The notes under the pieces: generated by a model
What the model saw: only the letters and a program-made list of their open reading frames with translations
What the model was told of the DNA's origin: nothing
Database searches by the model: none
Origin: Moraxellaceae bacterium AER2_44_116
GTDB taxonomy: Bacteria > Pseudomonadota > Gammaproteobacteria > Pseudomonadales > Moraxellaceae
Direction: 5' to 3'
NCBI GenBank assembly: GCA_006546595.1
Contig: VIAD01000010.1
Span: 1 to 64,000 of the forward strand
Length of the DNA: 64,000 bases
Made by a program: the position numbers and the translations under genes
Shown: one piece after another, positions 41,897 to 51,064 of the stretch
How the letters are laid out: every line of letters starts with the position of its first letter
Numbering within the stretch: position 1 is the first letter of the stretch

Positions 41897-43257
41897 CAGT
41901 CACCTCAGGTTGTGGTGTTATTGCGCGTAAGACTCATGACACTTATCAAAAGATCAGTGCGGGGAGCCTGCGTTATCAAGGACGAATTGGCCCACTCACG
42001 CCTAAAGAGTTAGCTTGGGCAAAGACAGCATGGAAGTATTTTGTCAATAATACTAATCCCGATACAGGCTTGGTTAATTCAATTGACCGTTACTCCACAG
42101 CAACAGCTTGGCATATTGGCGATTATTTATCGGCTTTGATGGCGGCTTATCAATTAGGTTTGATAGATAAGATAGAGTTTGATCAGCGGCTAAGTCGCGT
42201 ATTGGAATTTTTAGCCAAAATGGAGTTGGCTGACGGTAAATTGCCCAATAAATTCTATAATACGAAAAACGGCAGTATGGTCAATGCCAATGGTCAGCCC
42301 GCCGAGGCAGGTTGGTCGGCGGTGGATATCAGTCGTTTGATGGTATGGTTAAAAATTATTGGTGAGCATTATCCCGAATATCACGAATACCTCGATAAAG
42401 TGATTATGCGTTGGGGATTTTGTGAAGTAATTGACCATTGCGGTACGCTATACAAAGCAACACGCAACGAGACAAATTGGGATAAAAAGCAAGAAGGACG
42501 TTTGGGTTACGAAGAATACGCAGGAACAGGTTTCTCGTTGTGGGGTTTTAATGCCAATGCTTCTCGTCAAATAAAACTCGATCAGCGTGTTTATGTGGAT
42601 AAGCAATCGCTATTGTACGATGAGCGTGATCCTCGCTTAACGGATACCATTAACCCAATTTTGACCCCTGCATATTTATTATTGGGAATGGAGTTTGGTT
42701 GGCAAGAAGGGGCGAAGTACAGTCAATATTGGCCAAAAGGCAATGGTGATGTGCTCAAGCAACAAGCAGAAAGCGTCTATCGTGTGCAAGAGCAGCGGTG
42801 GCAACAGTCTAAAATTTTCACTGCTCGAGGTGACCATTATTTAGCCGCGCCACCGTATCAATTATTTGATTCTATTTTTGCCAATGGTTATGCGTGGAGT
42901 ACCTTGGCTGAAAACGGTCAGTGGTATCCCAAACTGTCGTTAGTATCGACTCGTGCTGCTTTTGGAATGTGGGTACTGTGGGATACACCTTATACCACCG
43001 AACTAATGAAAGTCATTGAAGCATTGTTTGATAAAGACCGTGGTTGGTATGAAGGGCGTTACGAAGCGTCTGGGGCTTATGAGCGTATTATTACCAGTAA
43101 TACTAACGCAATGGTACTAGAGTCGTTGTTATATAAAACGCGTGGTCAAATTTTTCAATCAAAGCAAAAAGCAGGCTATTTTAACGTCACACTGGACAAA
43201 ATTTATGAACGTCCACAACATTGTTTACCACCTGAACGTCCTATGTGCCCGTTATAA
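41845..43257 (+). CDS. DUF3131 protein 3, probable lipoprotein
   Basis: A 470-residue paralogue with a lipoprotein signal ending in LTVTSGC (lipobox), so probably attached to a membrane. Motifs: AWKYFVNNTNPDTGLVNS, LPNKFYNTK, KQEGRLGYEEYAGTGFSLW, DERDPR, IFTARGDHY, AAFGMWVLWDTPYT and GWYEGRYE. MWDT is replaced by AWHIGDY. ATG 41845 is preferred for the cleanest signal peptide, though ATG 41836 and 41818 are in frame. No strong ribosome-binding site is seen, so translation may depend on coupling to the overlapping upstream gene. Confidence 0.82.
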   Translation: MSRQCSRYLACLVVLSLTVTSGCGVIARKTHDTYQKISAGSLRYQGRIGPLTPKELAWAKTAWKYFVNNTNPDTGLVNSIDRYSTATAWHIGDYLSALMAAYQLGLIDKIEFDQRLSRVLEFLAKMELADGKLPNKFYNTKNGSMVNANGQPAEAGWSAVDISRLMVWLKIIGEHYPEYHEYLDKVIMRWGFCEVIDHCGTLYKATRNETNWDKKQEGRLGYEEYAGTGFSLWGFNANASRQIKLDQRVYVDKQSLLYDERDPRLTDTINPILTPAYLLLGMEFGWQEGAKYSQYWPKGNGDVLKQQAESVYRVQEQRWQQSKIFTARGDHYLAAPPYQLFDSIFANGYAWSTLAENGQWYPKLSLVSTRAAFGMWVLWDTPYTTELMKVIEALFDKDRGWYEGRYEASGAYERIITSNTNAMVLESLLYKTRGQIFQSKQKAGYFNVTLDKIYERPQHCLPPERPMCPL

Positions 43258-44173
43258 ACAGGGACTACTGTTTATAATCGCGGCACTATTCGTTTTACCT
43301 GCCTTGGCAACGGCAGAGGGGATAGCGACAAATAACTATAAAAATGGTTGGAATGCATATCAATCAGGACAATATGTTGAAGCGGCTCGACTGTGGCAAG
43401 AGTTGAGCCTGCAAGCAAATAATAGTTCTGATAATGATGATAAATTGCAGGCGGCATTTGCTGCGGTATTAACTACAATTGCATGGGAAAAGGCAGGTAA
43501 CAGCCAAGCGTATAGCAGTTGGTCAGATGCCATTCGCTTATATTTAGAGGCGGGCACACAATGGGAACAACAGCGCGAACAATTGAAAAAGCGTATTAGC
43601 GATAATCGTGATGCTTTGCGTCATCTGAATAGTGATGCGCCTGTTGTTATTAGTCCGCTAGACCAATTATTACTCATGGTTGATGATGAAGTGAAACTGG
43701 CAGAATACAATGGCCCACGAACAGGCTTGCAACAAAGCCCATCGGTAGAAAATTCGGAGGATGTTCGAGGGTATTTTAGTGATGATACGACAGCAGAAAA
43801 ACCGATAGAAACGCCTAAAGAAACAGTTGAAACGAATACTGAGCCATCAATAACTGAATCTTCAATACCAATAGAAAGTCCAAGTGCAGTACCATTATTA
43901 TTTCCCGCTACTGTCCCTGTGTTAGAAGAAAGTCAAGAAATTGAGCCTGTACTGACAACACGACATATTATTCCGATTGAAGAGCAAGAGTCTGTTCAGC
44001 CTTTAGTGGTTGAACCTACGATTGAACAGAATGAGATTACACCAACCACCCCGATCGTCACTGAGGATCTTCAGCCTATACCTGAGCAAACTCTTATCGT
44101 TGTGCCACCCAAGACAACAAAAAAAGTGGTGAAAAAACATCGGCCAGTCCCTACCACCAAAAAGACGCGTTAA
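43205..44173 (+). CDS. secreted TPR-like protein with Pro/Glu-rich C-terminus
   Basis: A 322-residue protein. The N-terminal segment LLFIIAALFVLPALATA is a signal peptide. A TPR-like helix pair (NGWNAYQSGQYVEAARLWQEL) and further helices run to about residue 140. The rest is Glu/Pro/Thr/Val-rich and ends in a very basic tail (KKVVKKHRPVPTTKKTR). It could be a periplasmic scaffold of the polysaccharide machinery, as TPR proteins are in cellulose and alginate systems (inference). Its first 53 bases overlap the 3' end of the third DUF3131 gene in another frame. The stop is one base from the stop of the convergent histidine kinase gene. Confidence 0.75.
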   Translation: MNVHNIVYHLNVLCARYKQGLLFIIAALFVLPALATAEGIATNNYKNGWNAYQSGQYVEAARLWQELSLQANNSSDNDDKLQAAFAAVLTTIAWEKAGNSQAYSSWSDAIRLYLEAGTQWEQQREQLKKRISDNRDALRHLNSDAPVVISPLDQLLLMVDDEVKLAEYNGPRTGLQQSPSVENSEDVRGYFSDDTTAEKPIETPKETVETNTEPSITESSIPIESPSAVPLLFPATVPVLEESQEIEPVLTTRHIIPIEEQESVQPLVVEPTIEQNEITPTTPIVTEDLQPIPEQTLIVVPPKTTKKVVKKHRPVPTTKKTR

Positions 44174-44174
44174 G

Positions 44175-47093
44175 TTAATGTGAAAGATGATTATCAATGA
44201 CTCGGTATTTAAGATCGGCAATAAAATCAGCAACGGCTTGTTCTAGTTCAGCAAATAACGTTTCAATATGATTGAGGTCTTTTTCGCGTCCCCGATGACA
44301 CAAAATTTCAGCAAGGTGTTCGACGTGTGGGCGACCAAAGTTAGCCGCTTCGCCTTTGAGTTTATGCGCAATAAGGTAAATGTTTTCGGCATGATGGTCA
44401 CTAATAGCTTGGCGCAGTTGTTTCATTCGATCAGGGCTTTCTAAGATAAATATCTCTGCAAGCTCAAAAACAAAAGACGGATCACCGGCCATGTGCGCTA
44501 AGGCTTCTTCATAATCAAAACACTGTTTGGGTATGGTGGTTGAGTCTGTCATGCTAATCACTGTCTTGTTGTTGTCGGTGTGTGTTGTTAAGGGATATAA
44601 GTCGATAACACGTTCTATTTCTGCGCTCAGGTCTTCAACTAAAATAGGTTTACTCACGTAGCCATCCATCCCACTGGCCATAAATCGCTCTTTATCTCCC
44701 TGCATGGCATGGGCTGTCATTGCGACGATACGTTGATGTGGTTTAGCATTTTGCTTTGACCATGCGCGAATTTTTTCGGTGGCGGTAATTCCCCCCATAA
44801 CGGGCATTTGAATATCCATCAAAATTAAATCGTAGTGTTGACGTGTCACCGCATTGAGGGCTTCAAGACCATCTTGGGCTAGCGTGACAGTATGTCCCAT
44901 TTGGGAAAGTAAACGCATCGCTAACCGTTGGTTGATCGTGTTATCTTCGGCTAATAAAATGCTCAAATGCTGAGATACAGGCGGTAAATGTTTGTTGACG
45001 TGAGTTGTATCCGCCGAGGGATATTCACGTATGCGTTTTTTTATGGGGGCTGAATTATTTTGTTGCGTGTGTCTTTCACTGGTGGTTGGGCGATGCTCGG
45101 AACATTGATGGCTGCCGAGTGTATTTAAAATACAGTCAAATAATTCCGATTGGTCAATCGGTTTAGGTAAAAAGTCGGCAATTCCCATCTCTCGTAGTGT
45201 CGCAGAATCTGGAGGATCGGCTAGAGAGCTCAACATAATGACACAGGGATTCCCTAGTTTTTTATTTTTGACAATGTCTTGCGCTAAAGAAAAACCATCA
45301 CAATCAGGCATTTGGGCATCTAATAACACCAATTGAAACGGATGATCTACTAAGGCTTGGTCTATTAGTTTCATCATAGCGGTACGGGCATCTTGCACCA
45401 CCATAGGTTCCATGCCAAAAATATGCAGCATATCGTGCATCAGTCGGCGATTCGTTGGATTGTCATCTACCACTAAGACAGGTAAGCCTTGTAAAAACTC
45501 AGGCGTGACAGGCGAAGTTTCTTGCTCATGACCTAAAGACATCGGTAAGTCAAAAAAGAAACGACTGCCTTGATGTAGTGTGCTTTCGACTTCAAGTTTA
45601 CCGCCCATCAATTGAACTAAGTTGACGGAAATTGATAAACCTAAGCCTGTGCCTCCATAACGACGTGTAATGGAAGTATCACCTTGCGCGAAGGACTCAA
45701 AAATTTTACTGAGCATATCTTGCTCAATGCCGATCCCTGTGTCACTGACAGAAACTGATAATTGGTACTGTTGATTGTCTTTTTTTATCAATTGGTTAGC
45801 GCGAATTGTTAAGGTGACTTCACCTTGTTCAGTAAATTTAATGGCATTGCCAAGTAAATTAATCAACACTTGTCGTAAGCGACCACCATCGCCCACTAAG
45901 GAGATTGGGACGCTATGATCAATATCACAAATCAGCTCTAAGCCTTTTTCTTGGGCGCGTAAGGCAAGGGGACGTAAGGTATCGCGAATGACTTTACGGA
46001 CGTTAAAATCAACAGGGTCTAAAACCACTTTACCTGCTTCAATTTTAGAAAAATCCAGCACATCATTAATCAACGTCAGTAAGGCCATTGCCGATGACGA
46101 CACCATTTGCAAATATTCGTGTTGCTCCTCGGTGAGCTTGGTATCCAAACAAAGCTTGGTCATACCGATAATACCGTTCATAGGCGTACGAATTTCATGA
46201 CTGACATTCGCTAAAAAATCACTTTTAGCGCGGCTATTTGCTTCTGCGGCTTCTTTGGCATGTAAAATGGCATCTTCTACGGCTTTTCGTTCACTAATAT
46301 CCATCATCGTACCTAAAATACGTGCAGGAACATTATTCGTTTGCCGAGAGACGATTTGTCCGTTTATTTTCATCCAAATGTAATGGCCTAAAGAATGGCG
46401 CATCCGAATTTTTATATCAAAAACAAGTACTTGATCCTGAAGGACTGCCAACAATCCGCGCTCAAAATGCTCAGCATCATCGGCATAAATGAGGTTGCGC
46501 CAACTGTCTAAATTAGCTTCTATCTCATGGGGTTTGTAGCCTAATAAGGCATACCATTGTTCACCATAATAGATTTTACTGGTGATTAAATCCCAATCCC
46601 ATAGTCCAATGCCTGTTGTGGCAACGGCCAGTTGAAAACGCTCCTCAGAAATGCGTAAGACTTCGCTCATTTGTTCGTGCGAGTCAACTACAGTGGTTAA
46701 CAGTTGGGTAACGGATTCTAGTGTGCCATCGTCGGCGTTATGCACAACGCCCATGCGTGCCGAAAGATTGACCGCCATCGTTTTCAGGGCGTTAATGGCA
46801 CGACGTTGGGCATCAACTTCTTTGGCAAGGCGATTGTTGACGAGGCTCAATTCTTGTGAGCTTAACTCTAGGCTACGGCTACGAAGTTCTAAATCACGAT
46901 TGGCGTATAAATAAGCCTCATCAACTTGTTGTAGAAAGTCGCCAAACCGACTGTGTAAACGGCGTATAACATCGTGATTTTCAACGTTAGGCGAGTTATC
47001 AGATAATGCCGTTAATAGATTATCTAATGACTCAGGGCTATCAATCGAAAATAAACGTCGTAGTTGTCGATTGAGCAGATTGGTTTTAATCAT
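44175..47093 (-). CDS. hybrid sensor histidine kinase (PAS-HisKA-HATPase-REC-REC-Hpt)
   Basis: A 972-residue multidomain kinase. An N-terminal coiled coil (about 45-110) precedes a PAS domain (about 150-270). HisKA has the phospho-His in NVSHEIRTPMNG (near 299), and HATPase spans roughly 400-525. Receiver 1 is LPVLVVDDNPTNRRL with LLDAQMPD; receiver 2 is ILLAEDNTINQRL with LMDIQMPVMGG; the C-terminal Hpt domain has IAHKLKGEAANFG. No membrane segments are seen, so it is cytosolic. ATG 47093 overlaps the FIST gene stop as ATGA, so FIST probably senses a signal for this kinase. Confidence 0.93.
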   Translation of the reverse strand: MIKTNLLNRQLRRLFSIDSPESLDNLLTALSDNSPNVENHDVIRRLHSRFGDFLQQVDEAYLYANRDLELRSRSLELSSQELSLVNNRLAKEVDAQRRAINALKTMAVNLSARMGVVHNADDGTLESVTQLLTTVVDSHEQMSEVLRISEERFQLAVATTGIGLWDWDLITSKIYYGEQWYALLGYKPHEIEANLDSWRNLIYADDAEHFERGLLAVLQDQVLVFDIKIRMRHSLGHYIWMKINGQIVSRQTNNVPARILGTMMDISERKAVEDAILHAKEAAEANSRAKSDFLANVSHEIRTPMNGIIGMTKLCLDTKLTEEQHEYLQMVSSSAMALLTLINDVLDFSKIEAGKVVLDPVDFNVRKVIRDTLRPLALRAQEKGLELICDIDHSVPISLVGDGGRLRQVLINLLGNAIKFTEQGEVTLTIRANQLIKKDNQQYQLSVSVSDTGIGIEQDMLSKIFESFAQGDTSITRRYGGTGLGLSISVNLVQLMGGKLEVESTLHQGSRFFFDLPMSLGHEQETSPVTPEFLQGLPVLVVDDNPTNRRLMHDMLHIFGMEPMVVQDARTAMMKLIDQALVDHPFQLVLLDAQMPDCDGFSLAQDIVKNKKLGNPCVIMLSSLADPPDSATLREMGIADFLPKPIDQSELFDCILNTLGSHQCSEHRPTTSERHTQQNNSAPIKKRIREYPSADTTHVNKHLPPVSQHLSILLAEDNTINQRLAMRLLSQMGHTVTLAQDGLEALNAVTRQHYDLILMDIQMPVMGGITATEKIRAWSKQNAKPHQRIVAMTAHAMQGDKERFMASGMDGYVSKPILVEDLSAEIERVIDLYPLTTHTDNNKTVISMTDSTTIPKQCFDYEEALAHMAGDPSFVFELAEIFILESPDRMKQLRQAISDHHAENIYLIAHKLKGEAANFGRPHVEHLAEILCHRGREKDLNHIETLFAELEQAVADFIADLKYRVIDNHLSH

Positions 47094-48232
47094 CTTTCGC
47101 TCAAGCAAGTAATAGTCATGGTTTGATTGTGTAATTTACAATCCGTGGTGTTTGAGAACGGGCTGATTTCACCATTGGAGTAAAACCCTGTTAAGGTGAC
47201 TTTTTCACCAAAAACATCGCTAACGGCTTCAACTTCTTCGTCAATACGGCCTCCCATTAACAGCTTTCGACCGACACAACTGACTAAAATGGCGAGACTG
47301 TCACCTTCAATTCGATTGAGACTTTTAACAATTTTGGCTGCCGTTTCCGCGCCATCGACCAACGCATCTGTTGATGCGAGCATCAGTTGTAGATAGCCGC
47401 CTTCGATTAAGTCGCCTGCTAAAATTAAGCTGCCTTCTTCTTCGTTGATACCTAGAATCGTGCGAATAATACCCAAACTTTGGCCTTCAGCACTCATCAT
47501 AGAGAATGGGAATAGCAGACCAGATGCAGGTAGGTCTTTCGCGTAATCACCAAGATAGTTTTTGTAGAGTTCGAGTGCAGGTTTGCCATCTAGCTCGAAT
47601 AAAATATTGCCAGAGTGACGAGTGACTCGCCGTTTTGAGCCAAAAGGTTGCCAGCCACCAAAACAACCAACAGAGAGTTGAATGTGTTCGCCATAAAAGC
47701 CAATAGCGACAATATCTTCTGTGGAAGTGCCTTGATTATTGAGTGTAAATGAACGGGTAAATTGCCCTGCATCTCCTGCTAGGCCGCCACTAATGACGAC
47801 ACTGTCATCAATGACAGATTTCAAACCATCAATTAAAGCACTACCGTTAATATTCACGCCTTGCCCAAGCACCACAATATTTTTTAAGTCAGAGGCTTGT
47901 AGTGTTGATGCCAGTTCTTTGCCTGCTAGAAATGTATTGTCCATCTGAGTTAATGGTGCAGAGACAACTTTAAAATCAGGGTGGTCAAAATGTAGAGCGG
48001 TCATAATCGTGGTGTCGTCGCTAACTCCAACCGCAGAAATTTCACCCGCCGTAGAACAACCTACCCATTGAGCATTGGGAATGCTGTTTAATAATGCTGA
48101 GGAAAACGAACTATTCTTAAAGTGCGAGACCGAGGCAAAAACGAGGATCAGTTGTGGCTCAATACTATTCAGGGAGGCAATTGACTCAGGTGAAATATTG
48201 AGAGAAGTACAAATGATTTGTTTGATCTTCAT
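47090..48232 (-). CDS. FIST sensory-domain protein
   Basis: A 380-residue cytosolic protein made of FIST-N (about 30-215) and FIST-C (about 220-365) domains. Seen: WVGCSTAGEISAVGV, VISGGLAGDAGQF, VGCFGGWQPFGSKRRVTRH, and in FIST-C AILVSCVGRKLLMG and GFYSNGEISPF. FIST domains are proposed to bind small ligands such as amino acids. It is the first gene of a two-gene operon with the hybrid kinase. Confidence 0.92.
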   Translation of the reverse strand: MKIKQIICTSLNISPESIASLNSIEPQLILVFASVSHFKNSSFSSALLNSIPNAQWVGCSTAGEISAVGVSDDTTIMTALHFDHPDFKVVSAPLTQMDNTFLAGKELASTLQASDLKNIVVLGQGVNINGSALIDGLKSVIDDSVVISGGLAGDAGQFTRSFTLNNQGTSTEDIVAIGFYGEHIQLSVGCFGGWQPFGSKRRVTRHSGNILFELDGKPALELYKNYLGDYAKDLPASGLLFPFSMMSAEGQSLGIIRTILGINEEEGSLILAGDLIEGGYLQLMLASTDALVDGAETAAKIVKSLNRIEGDSLAILVSCVGRKLLMGGRIDEEVEAVSDVFGEKVTLTGFYSNGEISPFSNTTDCKLHNQTMTITCLSER

Positions 48233-48523
48233 AAAAGTCCCTTAAATTGTTGTGTTTTTAGTGATGCTAATAAAGAGTAATTGATTATGGAGTCTATTAT
48301 TTATGCCGTAACTGTCAACCACAATCAATGATGGCTGAGTGATAAAAGTCTGTATTAAACGTGTGGTGTTGGCAAAAAACAAATCAATTACGTATTCTTT
48401 ACTTTAGTGGATTGTTAAGATGAGGCGAAAAGCGAATCCGCTGTTTTTTGCAGGCTAAAATATGCTAAAAAACGTTTATTGCTTAACTTTGCCATAAGTC
48501 GCGAGCCTATTGAGGAAAAAATA
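48233..48523. other. divergent intergenic region
   Basis: About 290 bases between the divergent FIST and OmpA-family genes. It should carry both promoters. I see no clear consensus promoter or other structure that I can support. Confidence 0.4.
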
Positions 48524-50125
48524 ATGCAGAAATTGTGGTTGTTGACGTTAGGGATTTCTTTAACAACACTGACAGGTATCAGTACCGCAGGTTTAGTGAC
48601 AGTCACTCCTTTAGTGGGTAGCCACCGTTTTGCGGATGATACGCTGAGTCCTCGTCAAACCATCAATGATGCAACTCAATACGGTGTGGCTCTGAGTTAT
48701 TATCCAGCGTCAACATGGGGTTGGGAAATCGGCTTGAGTCGTGCTTCGACAGAGGTGGGTTTGACCGATAACTTGGATTGGAAGTCGGGTGATGTCAGTT
48801 TTATGCGCCGTTTTTATACCTATCAGGCGATTCAGCCCTATCTTTTGGCAGGCATTGGCCAAGCACGTTATCACTCAGCAACGCTTGCAACCGAAAATAG
48901 CTCTTATGGACAGTTGGGTGCAGGGATAATGTGGAATTTGAATGATCTGCTGGCGCTGAGAGCAGAAGTACGTGCTTTATCTTTGCAAAAAACGAGTTCG
49001 GTTGATTATGTCAGATTTTTGGGTTTAGAGTTTGCCTGTGGCTGTATGGGGAGTTCATATTACGAAAGACGACATCGTGTTCATGCGCCCGATCCCATTA
49101 TCGCTAAAGCTTCACCTGTGTTATTGAAAGTCGCAGAAAGTCCAGCCAATCCTCCACCTGCTAGTTTTCCAGCGTTGCCTAAGCCTGCGGTTATTTTAGA
49201 TGCCGATAGTGACGGGGTTCATGATGATAGTGACAAATGTGAAAATACACCTGCAAAAACCAAAGTCAATGCCAACGGCTGTCCTTTAGTTGTTGATGGT
49301 GATGATGACAAAGACGGTATTAAAAACTCTCTTGATAAGTGTGCAAATACGCCTGCAAATACCAAAGTAGATGATAAAGGATGTCCATTTGTAAAAAGTA
49401 CGCCCAACAATAACGGCAATAATAACAATGGCAATAATAACGGCGGAAATAAATCGGGTGGCGGTTCAACCACCACATCAGGCAATGCAGGTGCACCGAT
49501 TAACATCAATGTCACCAACAACAATAATAACTACAATGATGGCAAATTGACTATTCCCAACGACAACGATCAAGACGGTGTAACGGATGATCTAGATAAA
49601 TGCCCAAGCAGCCCTGCAAAGAGCAAAGTCGATGCCAAAGGCTGTCCTGTTGTTGCACCTACAGCTATTGTTGATGCGGATAAAGACCAAGATGGTGTGC
49701 TTGACTCTGTTGATAAGTGTTTAAACACGCCCAAAGGAGCAAAAGTCGATGCGACAGGTTGTACGCTTGCATTAACAGAAGATATTGCCATTAACTTGCA
49801 CGTACTATTTGAAACTGATAAAGCCATTATTATTAATAAAGCGATGACGGATATTCAAAAAGTAGCCGAGTTTATGCGTAACTATCCTGATGTGACAATG
49901 ACCGTTGAAGGCCACACCGATGATCGTGCCAGTGCTCAACATAATTTGCTGTTGTCCAAAAAGCGTGCACAGGCGGTTAAAAGAGAATTAGTCAAAGCAG
50001 GGATTAGTGCTTCACGTTTACGCGCTGTTGGTTATGGTGAGTCACAACCGATTGCGGACAATGCTACCGAAGAAGGGCGCGGACAAAATCGTCGTGTCGT
50101 TGCGACGGCAAAATACAAGAAATAA
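48524..50125 (+). CDS. OmpA-family outer-membrane protein with TSP3-type repeats
   Basis: A 533-residue protein. After a signal peptide (to about STAG) comes an 8-stranded beta-barrel-type domain (about 20-180). A Pro-rich linker leads to four thrombospondin-3-like calcium-binding repeats, each D-x-D-x-DGV-x-D-x-x-DKC...TP/SP...GCP. These are split by an Asn/Gly-rich stretch (about 295-345). A C-terminal OmpA peptidoglycan-binding domain has VEGHTDDRASAQHNLLLSKKRA and GYGESQPI. TGAGGAAAA precedes ATG 48524. It probably anchors the outer membrane to peptidoglycan. Confidence 0.92.
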   Translation: MQKLWLLTLGISLTTLTGISTAGLVTVTPLVGSHRFADDTLSPRQTINDATQYGVALSYYPASTWGWEIGLSRASTEVGLTDNLDWKSGDVSFMRRFYTYQAIQPYLLAGIGQARYHSATLATENSSYGQLGAGIMWNLNDLLALRAEVRALSLQKTSSVDYVRFLGLEFACGCMGSSYYERRHRVHAPDPIIAKASPVLLKVAESPANPPPASFPALPKPAVILDADSDGVHDDSDKCENTPAKTKVNANGCPLVVDGDDDKDGIKNSLDKCANTPANTKVDDKGCPFVKSTPNNNGNNNNGNNNGGNKSGGGSTTTSGNAGAPININVTNNNNNYNDGKLTIPNDNDQDGVTDDLDKCPSSPAKSKVDAKGCPVVAPTAIVDADKDQDGVLDSVDKCLNTPKGAKVDATGCTLALTEDIAINLHVLFETDKAIIINKAMTDIQKVAEFMRNYPDVTMTVEGHTDDRASAQHNLLLSKKRAQAVKRELVKAGISASRLRAVGYGESQPIADNATEEGRGQNRRVVATAKYKK

Positions 50126-50148
50126 CCAACGATTATTGAGTTAACGAT

Positions 50149-50943
50149 ATGTCTTTTAAAAACAAAATAGTTTGGATTACAGGTGCTTCCAGTGGTATTG
50201 GCGAAGCTTTAGCTTATGAGTTTGCCCAACAGGGTGCGCGCTTAGTGTTATCAGCCCGACGTGCGGATGTTTTAGAACAGGTAAAAGCTAAGTGTAAAAA
50301 CAACTCGCAGCATTTAGTGTTGCCAACGGATATGACGGATTCTAGCCGTTTTGCCGAGTTAGTCTTACAAATCGAAAGTCATTTTGGTGCAGTAGATATT
50401 CTGATTAATAATGCAGGCGTTAGCCAACGTGCTTTAGTGAAAGACACGATCTTGAATGTGGATAGGGCATTGATGGAAGTGGATTATTTTGGCCCTGTTG
50501 CGCTAACGAAAACATTATTGCCTTATATGTTAGCGCGTAATAGTGGTCGCTTGGTGGCGGTGTCAAGTATTGCGGGTTTAGTGGCGACTCCTTATCGTTC
50601 TAGTTATGCTGCTGCCAAACATGCCTTACGTGCCTTTTATGATTCAATGCGTGCTGAGATTCATGATAGTGGCGTGCGCGTCAGTGTGGTGTATCCCGGT
50701 TTTGTCAAAACGGCAATTTCACTTTCAGCATTGGTGGGTGATGGCTCGACACAAAATAAAATGGACGATGCTCAAGATGCAGGGATGTCAGCAGGAGAAT
50801 TCGCCAAACAAACCGTCAAAGCACTAGCAAAAGGACAAGACCATATTGTCATTGGTGGGGTAAAAGAAAAATTAGCGGTTTATGTTGACCGACTGTCACC
50901 CGATTTACGTCATTGGTTAATGCGACGGGTGAAGGTGGTTTAG
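50149..50943 (+). CDS. short-chain dehydrogenase/reductase (SDR)
   Basis: A 264-residue classical SDR. The cofactor motif is TGASSGIGEALAYEF, then NNAGVSQRAL, the catalytic Ser in VAVSSIAG and the Tyr/Lys pair in YAAAKHALRAF. The preference of the Arg after GxxxGxG suggests NADPH. The C-terminal part has VIGGVKEKLAVYVDRLSP. The substrate is unknown. Confidence 0.92.
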   Translation: MSFKNKIVWITGASSGIGEALAYEFAQQGARLVLSARRADVLEQVKAKCKNNSQHLVLPTDMTDSSRFAELVLQIESHFGAVDILINNAGVSQRALVKDTILNVDRALMEVDYFGPVALTKTLLPYMLARNSGRLVAVSSIAGLVATPYRSSYAAAKHALRAFYDSMRAEIHDSGVRVSVVYPGFVKTAISLSALVGDGSTQNKMDDAQDAGMSAGEFAKQTVKALAKGQDHIVIGGVKEKLAVYVDRLSPDLRHWLMRRVKVV

Positions 50944-51064
50944 CAATAGTAATATACGAGTTGACGAAGTTGACTTAAATTGTCTCTTGGTAGGCTGTTA
51001 TGTTGGTCGAGCGCAGTCGAAACTGCTTTTAAGAAAATATTAATAAAAAATCGTACAAGGACTT

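Noticed and set aside
49219..49827. Minus-strand frames over the OmpA repeats
   Set aside because: They arise from repeated Asp/Asn codons of the calcium-binding repeats and have no independent support.
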